DNA of 9,183 nt from Deltaproteobacteria bacterium (GTDB lineage Bacteria > Desulfobacterota > Desulfobacteria > Desulfobacterales > BuS5). Below the pieces are notes generated by a model. It searched no databases and was not told the origin of the DNA. It saw nothing but the letters and a program-made list of their open reading frames with translations. The stretch is taken from the NCBI GenBank assembly GCA_021157555.1, contig JAGGWL010000349.1:1-9183 (forward strand). Direction: 5' to 3'. Numbering within the stretch: position 1 is the stretch's first letter; the number at the start of each line of letters is the position of its first letter. A program made the translations under genes and the position numbers. Positions 5,158 through 9,183 of this stretch are shown here, piece by piece.

Positions 5158-7821
5158 ATGATAAAGCAGTTTGTTCTGATCATAACAGCTATAATATATT
5201 TTTCTGCAAATAGTGTTTATTCTGCGGAATCGGTTCGTGTTGCTGTTTTTCCTTTTAAAATAAAAGCTGGTGAAGATTTCTTGTATTTAACCAGCGAAAT
5301 TCCTAAAGCAATAAGTGCTCATCTTCAACAGGATGGTGCAATTATAGTAAAACCGGAGGTTCAACAGGAGAGTATTTTAAACGCCATTGATGATTCCGGT
5401 AAAGATTTTTCCGGAGTTATAGATAAAATAAAAAATATCGGCATAAAGTGTGGAGCTGATTTTGTTGTTTTGGGATGTTTTTCAGGTCTTGATCAAAAAT
5501 TTTCAATAACAGCAAAAATGATAGATTTGTATGGCGGCAAATCCTTAAACACTTTTTCCTTTAATATAGAAGGGATAGAAAACCTGCCCGTTACGGTTGA
5601 AAAGCTTGCTGCCGACATCAGTTTAAAACTTTTTAAAAAAGAAAAAGTATCACAAGTACTCATAAAAGGTAATGAGCGTATAGAAACAGATGCCATTAAA
5701 AGAGTAATTGCCACTAAACCTGGCGATATATACCTTGCAAAAAGCTTGAGAAAAGATCTTAAGGCTATTTATGCAATGGGATATTTTGAAGATATCCGTA
5801 TAGAGTCAGAAAAAGGTGCTGATGGAAAAACTATCATATTCAATGTAAAAGAAAAACCAACTGTCAAAAAAATTAGCATTACCGGAAACCTGGTTCTTAA
5901 AGATGAGAAGATTAATGAAAATTTAACCATCAAAATCGGTTCTATTCTTAACATCTTTCAAATACGCAGCGACATTAGCAGAATTGAGGTGATGTACAAG
6001 GAAAAGCATTATTACAATGTTAAAGTAACATATAAAATCCATCCTCTGGAGCACAATCAGGCCGAACTGGAATTAGTTGTTGTAGAGGGGAAAAAAGTAC
6101 AAATCAAAAAAGTTATATTTCAGGGAAATAATGCATATAAGTCAAAAGAATTACAAAAAATAATCAAAACCAGAAAAAAGGGTTTCTTTTCTTTTTTAAC
6201 CAGTTCCGGAAATTTTGATAAAAATCAACTGGATCAAGACGTTGCCCGGATTCAGAGCTTTTACCATAATAATGGATATATTCAGGCCAGGATCGGAGAG
6301 CCGCAAGTCATATATAAAGGAGATTATATTTATATTACCTTTAAAATTGATGAGGGCTTACGCTTTAAAGTAGGGAAAGTAGATTTGGATGGAGACCTGA
6401 TAATAGATAAAGATAAAATGCTCAAGATTTTAAAAATTACAAAGGAGGAATATTACAATCGCAGCATTATACGGAATGATATTCTGGCTTTAACAGATCT
6501 CTATGAGAATGCAGGTTATGCTTATGCGGAAATATCACCCCGCACTGACAAAAATATGGATAATCTGATTGTTAATATCACATTTGTTATAAAAAAGGCC
6601 CAACTAGTCTATTTTGAAAGAATAAATATTGCAGGGAATACTAAAACCAGAGATAAAGTAATACGACGTGAACTACCGGTCGTTGAGAGAGGTCTTTACA
6701 AGGGAAGCCTGTTAAAGCGAGGCGTTCGCAATATAAAAAGACTGGAGTATTTTGAAGAAGTTAAAGTAAATACGAAAAAAGGAAGCTCTGATGATTTGAT
6801 GATCCTTGATATCAATGTTGCTGAAAAACCAACAGGTTCCTTTACTTTTGGAGGAGGCTACAGTTCCGCAGAAAATGTTTTTGCAACCGGCTCTATTACT
6901 CAACGCAACTTTTTGGGCAAGAGCCAGAATCTTTCTCTTCAAGCGCAGCTTGGTTCAAGAACAACCGCCCTTATGTTAAGTTTTACCGAGCCATGGCTTT
7001 TTGATATTCCTCTATCTGCCACTATAGATCTATATAACTGGGAAAAGGACTATGATACATACGACACAGATACTATAGGCGCCGGATTCAGAATAGGCTA
7101 TCCCATCTTTGATTTTACCCGTGTTTCATGTGGTTATTCATTCAGTATAGCCGATATTCAGGATTTGGAATATGACGCCGCAGATTCTCTTTGGGAGCTT
7201 GAGGGGGAAAATACTACCAGCAGCATAACTACTGGCATTAAATACGATTCACGAGATAGCACGTTCAATCCGCAGGAGGGCTCTGAGCATAGTGTAAATA
7301 TTCAGTATGCAGGTTTGGGAGGAAATATCGGTTTTACGAAAGTTAACCTTGAAACAGGATGGTATATACCCGGATTTTGGAAATTTATGTACTTTCTACA
7401 TGGTAAGGCCGGTTTTTTGTGGAGAAATACTGGAGGGGATTTACCAGATTATGAACGTTTTTATCTTGGCGGAATTAATTCCCTGCGCGGTTTTGACTGG
7501 GAGGACTTAAGCCCTAAAACAACCAATTTTTGGGGTATTGAATCAGAAATAGGCGGCGTTAAATTTGTGCAATTTAATTTTGAACTGCGCTGTCCTTTAT
7601 TTGGCAATGCAGGGATGATTGGTTTGCTCTTTTTTGACACAGGCGATTTATATGATACAGGCGAGCCTGTCAGGCTTGGAGATTTACGAGAAAGTGCTGG
7701 TATAGGATTTAGATGGAATTCCCCCATGGGCCCTATTCGTGTCGAATATGGAAAAGTACTTGATCCCCAAGAGGGTGAAAGCAGCGGAGGCTTTGAATTC
7801 TCAATGGGTTCAGCCTTTTAA
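5158..7821 (+). CDS. bamA: Outer-membrane protein assembly factor BamA with extra N-terminal domain
   Basis: Omp85-family barrel that folds and inserts outer-membrane proteins. It has 887 residues against about 810 in E. coli. A signal peptide covers residues 1 to about 22 (cleavage near SVYS/AES). Residues about 26-160 form an extra domain: VRVAVFPF, an alternating helix/strand region, GADFVVLGCFSG (99-110), and ITAKMIDLYGGK, a TolB-N/CsgG-like pattern. Five POTRA domains follow at about 164-234, 236-313, 314-402, 403-482 and 483-558, most with a GN turn after the first strand. The 16-strand barrel starts near 560, carries the L6 motif as LRGF (776-779, usually VRGF), and ends in a beta-signal with terminal F887. 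I chose ATG 5158 over the upstream in-frame ATG 5086 because 5158 gives a clean signal peptide and does not overlap lolD. The ribosome site is weak (GGAGAA at 5135-5140, rather far). skp follows after 22 bases. Confidence 0.95.
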   Translation: MIKQFVLIITAIIYFSANSVYSAESVRVAVFPFKIKAGEDFLYLTSEIPKAISAHLQQDGAIIVKPEVQQESILNAIDDSGKDFSGVIDKIKNIGIKCGADFVVLGCFSGLDQKFSITAKMIDLYGGKSLNTFSFNIEGIENLPVTVEKLAADISLKLFKKEKVSQVLIKGNERIETDAIKRVIATKPGDIYLAKSLRKDLKAIYAMGYFEDIRIESEKGADGKTIIFNVKEKPTVKKISITGNLVLKDEKINENLTIKIGSILNIFQIRSDISRIEVMYKEKHYYNVKVTYKIHPLEHNQAELELVVVEGKKVQIKKVIFQGNNAYKSKELQKIIKTRKKGFFSFLTSSGNFDKNQLDQDVARIQSFYHNNGYIQARIGEPQVIYKGDYIYITFKIDEGLRFKVGKVDLDGDLIIDKDKMLKILKITKEEYYNRSIIRNDILALTDLYENAGYAYAEISPRTDKNMDNLIVNITFVIKKAQLVYFERINIAGNTKTRDKVIRRELPVVERGLYKGSLLKRGVRNIKRLEYFEEVKVNTKKGSSDDLMILDINVAEKPTGSFTFGGGYSSAENVFATGSITQRNFLGKSQNLSLQAQLGSRTTALMLSFTEPWLFDIPLSATIDLYNWEKDYDTYDTDTIGAGFRIGYPIFDFTRVSCGYSFSIADIQDLEYDAADSLWELEGENTTSSITTGIKYDSRDSTFNPQEGSEHSVNIQYAGLGGNIGFTKVNLETGWYIPGFWKFMYFLHGKAGFLWRNTGGDLPDYERFYLGGINSLRGFDWEDLSPKTTNFWGIESEIGGVKFVQFNFELRCPLFGNAGMIGLLFFDTGDLYDTGEPVRLGDLRESAGIGFRWNSPMGPIRVEYGKVLDPQEGESSGGFEFSMGSAF

Positions 7822-7831
7822 TTTAATTTAC

Positions 7832-7836
7832 GGAGG
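7832..7836 (+). promoter_or_regulatory. Ribosome binding site that sets the skp start
   Basis: GGAGG lies 7 bases before ATG 7844. An out-of-frame ATG at 7839 is too close to it. The site excludes the upstream in-frame ATG at 7739, which lies inside bamA and would bury the signal peptide. It is the clearest Shine-Dalgarno of the operon. Confidence 0.85.
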
Positions 7837-7843
7837 ATATGCA

Positions 7844-8386
7844 ATGCAAAACAGAATAATTACCGCAATTTTCATTTTTTTCTTTCTGGTCACTTTTTCT
7901 GAAGCTGCCGATGTAGCCAGGATAGGTGTAGTCAATTTTCAGAAAATTATGCAAAATTCAAGCGCCGGCAAAGCAGCTCTATCTCAAATCAATAAGAAGC
8001 GCAGTAAAATGGAAAAAAACCTTAAAGCAAAAGGCGCTGAAATTGAGGAAATGAAAAAAAAATTCGATCGCGAAAGCCTTGTCATGAGCAAAGATATGCG
8101 CGGTGACAAAGAACGGGAATTCAGAATAAAAATAAACGATATAAAAGCCATTGAAAAAAAATATGAAACAGAACTTAAAGAAATGAATAACAAGCTTTTA
8201 ATGAAATTCCAGAAAGATGTTGTTAAAATTGCACAGGCTATAGGAAAAAAAGAAGGATATCTGCTTATAGTTGAAAAGAGTACTGCCGGTATTTTGTATT
8301 CACCCGATTCAATAGAAATAACAGATAAAATTATAAAAATATATAACGATCAAACAGCCAAAGAAAATATTAAAAAAAGTAAATAA
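7844..8386 (+). CDS. skp: Periplasmic chaperone Skp (OmpH family)
   Basis: Holds unfolded outer-membrane proteins in the periplasm and brings them to BamA. The product has 180 residues, slightly longer than E. coli Skp (161 with signal). A signal peptide spans residues 1-21, with a hydrophobic core IITAIFIFFFLVTF and cleavage at SEA/AD. The mature protein starts with the family strand ARIGVVNFQKIMQNSSAGKAA, then a highly charged Lys/Glu-rich coiled coil (about 45-125), which would form the tentacles of the trimer. A closing segment YLLIVEKSTAGILYSPDSIEITDKIIKIYN is typical of OmpH proteins and forms the trimer body with the first strand. A short Lys-rich tail follows. Position directly after bamA and before lpxD is the standard arrangement. 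The stop codon abuts the lpxD ATG with no spacer. Confidence 0.93.
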   Translation: MQNRIITAIFIFFFLVTFSEAADVARIGVVNFQKIMQNSSAGKAALSQINKKRSKMEKNLKAKGAEIEEMKKKFDRESLVMSKDMRGDKEREFRIKINDIKAIEKKYETELKEMNNKLLMKFQKDVVKIAQAIGKKEGYLLIVEKSTAGILYSPDSIEITDKIIKIYNDQTAKENIKKSK

Positions 8387-9183
8387 ATGAAAATATCAAT
8401 TAAAGAGATAGCCGGATTAACAGGCGGTATAATTCAGGGTAATTCTTCAAAAATTATTTGCGGCGCAGCTCCATTTGAAAACGCCAAAATTGATGAAATA
8501 ACATTTGCAGGAAGTCCCAGGCTTTTAAAAAATATTGATCATACTGGTGCGGGAGCTGTACTGGTCCCTAAAAAATTTAAGGGATCAGAAAAAGAACTTA
8601 TCCTGGTAGATAATCCCAATGTTGCATTTACCAAAGTACTTGTATTGTTTTATCCTCCTTTAAATCCCGGTTATTTTACCAAAAAAAATAAAGGGATAAG
8701 TCCCGATGCACGGATAGGAGAAAATTTCAAATGCGGCATTGGCACATTGATAGCCCCTTTTGCCGTTATAGGAAAAAACGTTATTTTAGGAGACAGGGTT
8801 ATACTGCATCCAGGTGTAGTTATTGGTGATGATGTTAAAATAGGTGATGATGTCAAAATATATCCGAATGTAACCATTTATAATAAGTGCAGAATAGGAA
8901 ACAGGGTTATAATTCATGCCGGTTCTGTAATAGGAAGTGATGGATTTGGTTTTGCGCCGGACGGCACCAGGTATCATAAAATCATCCATACCGGTATTGT
9001 CAGAATAGAAGATGATGTGGAAATAGGCGCTAACAACACTATTGATCGCGGCACATTTGGAGAGACATTAATCAAACAGGGCGTAAAAACCGACAATATG
9101 GTTCATATTGCCCATAATGTCATTATCGGTGAAAATTCTGTTATAGTTGCCCAAGTTGGAATATCAGGAAGCACTACTATCGG
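8387..9183 (+). CDS. lpxD: UDP-3-O-acylglucosamine N-acyltransferase, 3'-truncated
   Basis: Cytoplasmic acyltransferase of the lipid A pathway. It transfers a 3-hydroxyacyl chain from acyl carrier protein to the 2-amino group of UDP-3-O-acylglucosamine. 265 codons are present of about 340-350 expected, so roughly the last 80 residues lie beyond the window. The N-terminal uridine-binding domain (about 1-100) includes ITFAGSPRL and GAGAVLVPKKF. From about residue 105 a left-handed beta-helix of hexapeptide repeats (V/I-I-G-x-x) runs to the edge. GSDGFGFAPDG and GANNTIDRGTF are LpxD signatures. H243 in HIAHNVIIGEN is the expected catalytic base (H239 in E. coli). ATG 8387 immediately follows the skp stop and has no separate ribosome site of its own except A/G-rich bases at the skp end, which suggests translational coupling. 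fabZ and lpxA commonly follow in this order. Confidence 0.96.
   Translation, partial: MKISIKEIAGLTGGIIQGNSSKIICGAAPFENAKIDEITFAGSPRLLKNIDHTGAGAVLVPKKFKGSEKELILVDNPNVAFTKVLVLFYPPLNPGYFTKKNKGISPDARIGENFKCGIGTLIAPFAVIGKNVILGDRVILHPGVVIGDDVKIGDDVKIYPNVTIYNKCRIGNRVIIHAGSVIGSDGFGFAPDGTRYHKIIHTGIVRIEDDVEIGANNTIDRGTFGETLIKQGVKTDNMVHIAHNVIIGENSVIVAQVGISGSTTI

Noticed and set aside
7739..7843. Upstream in-frame start for skp
   Set aside because: It lies within bamA and would bury the signal peptide; GGAGG at 7832-7836 points to ATG 7844.

Overview
The window most resembles chromosome of a low-GC member of the Desulfobacterota (former Deltaproteobacteria, Desulfobacterales-like). The reasons are a Gram-negative outer-membrane assembly operon in the order lysS-lolC-lolD-bamA-skp-lpxD, a single LolC/E-type permease next to lolD, AT-rich intergenic DNA, and an upstream gene that vaguely resembles a family I remember from sulfate reducers. 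The assignment rests on gene order and protein style only; no search was run.

Left part (1-1641): a 5'-truncated gene on the + strand (1-801) of uncertain family, possibly a SidJ-related pseudokinase, converges on a cold-shock protein gene (835-1035, - strand). The intrinsic terminator of the cold-shock gene lies inside the last codons of the converging gene. About 340 bases of AT-rich non-coding DNA follow, containing the probable leader and promoter of the cold-shock gene. Next comes a complete tRNA-Asn(GTT) gene with encoded CCA (1373-1448, - strand). Between this tRNA and lysS is a divergent promoter region of about 190 bases. It holds a -10/-35 pair for the tRNA, a perfect TTGACA for lysS, and an 8-bp perfect inverted repeat that runs into that TTGACA.

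Right part (1642-9183): six genes on the + strand with gaps of -8 to +31 bases, almost certainly one transcription unit. LysS charges tRNA-Lys. LolC and LolD form the ABC transporter that releases lipoproteins from the inner membrane; BamD-type Bam lipoproteins would be among its cargo. Skp is the periplasmic chaperone that delivers unfolded outer-membrane proteins to BamA, which inserts them. LpxD carries out the third step of lipid A synthesis and is cut by the window end. The operon therefore joins lipoprotein export, beta-barrel assembly and lipid A synthesis, the three streams that build the outer membrane, behind a translation gene.

The least ordinary points are an extra TolB-N/CsgG-like domain of about 130 residues in front of the five POTRA domains of BamA, the partial putative pseudokinase, the terminator embedded in a converging coding sequence, and the inverted repeat at the lysS promoter. 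I saw no mobile element, CRISPR array or clear defence system.
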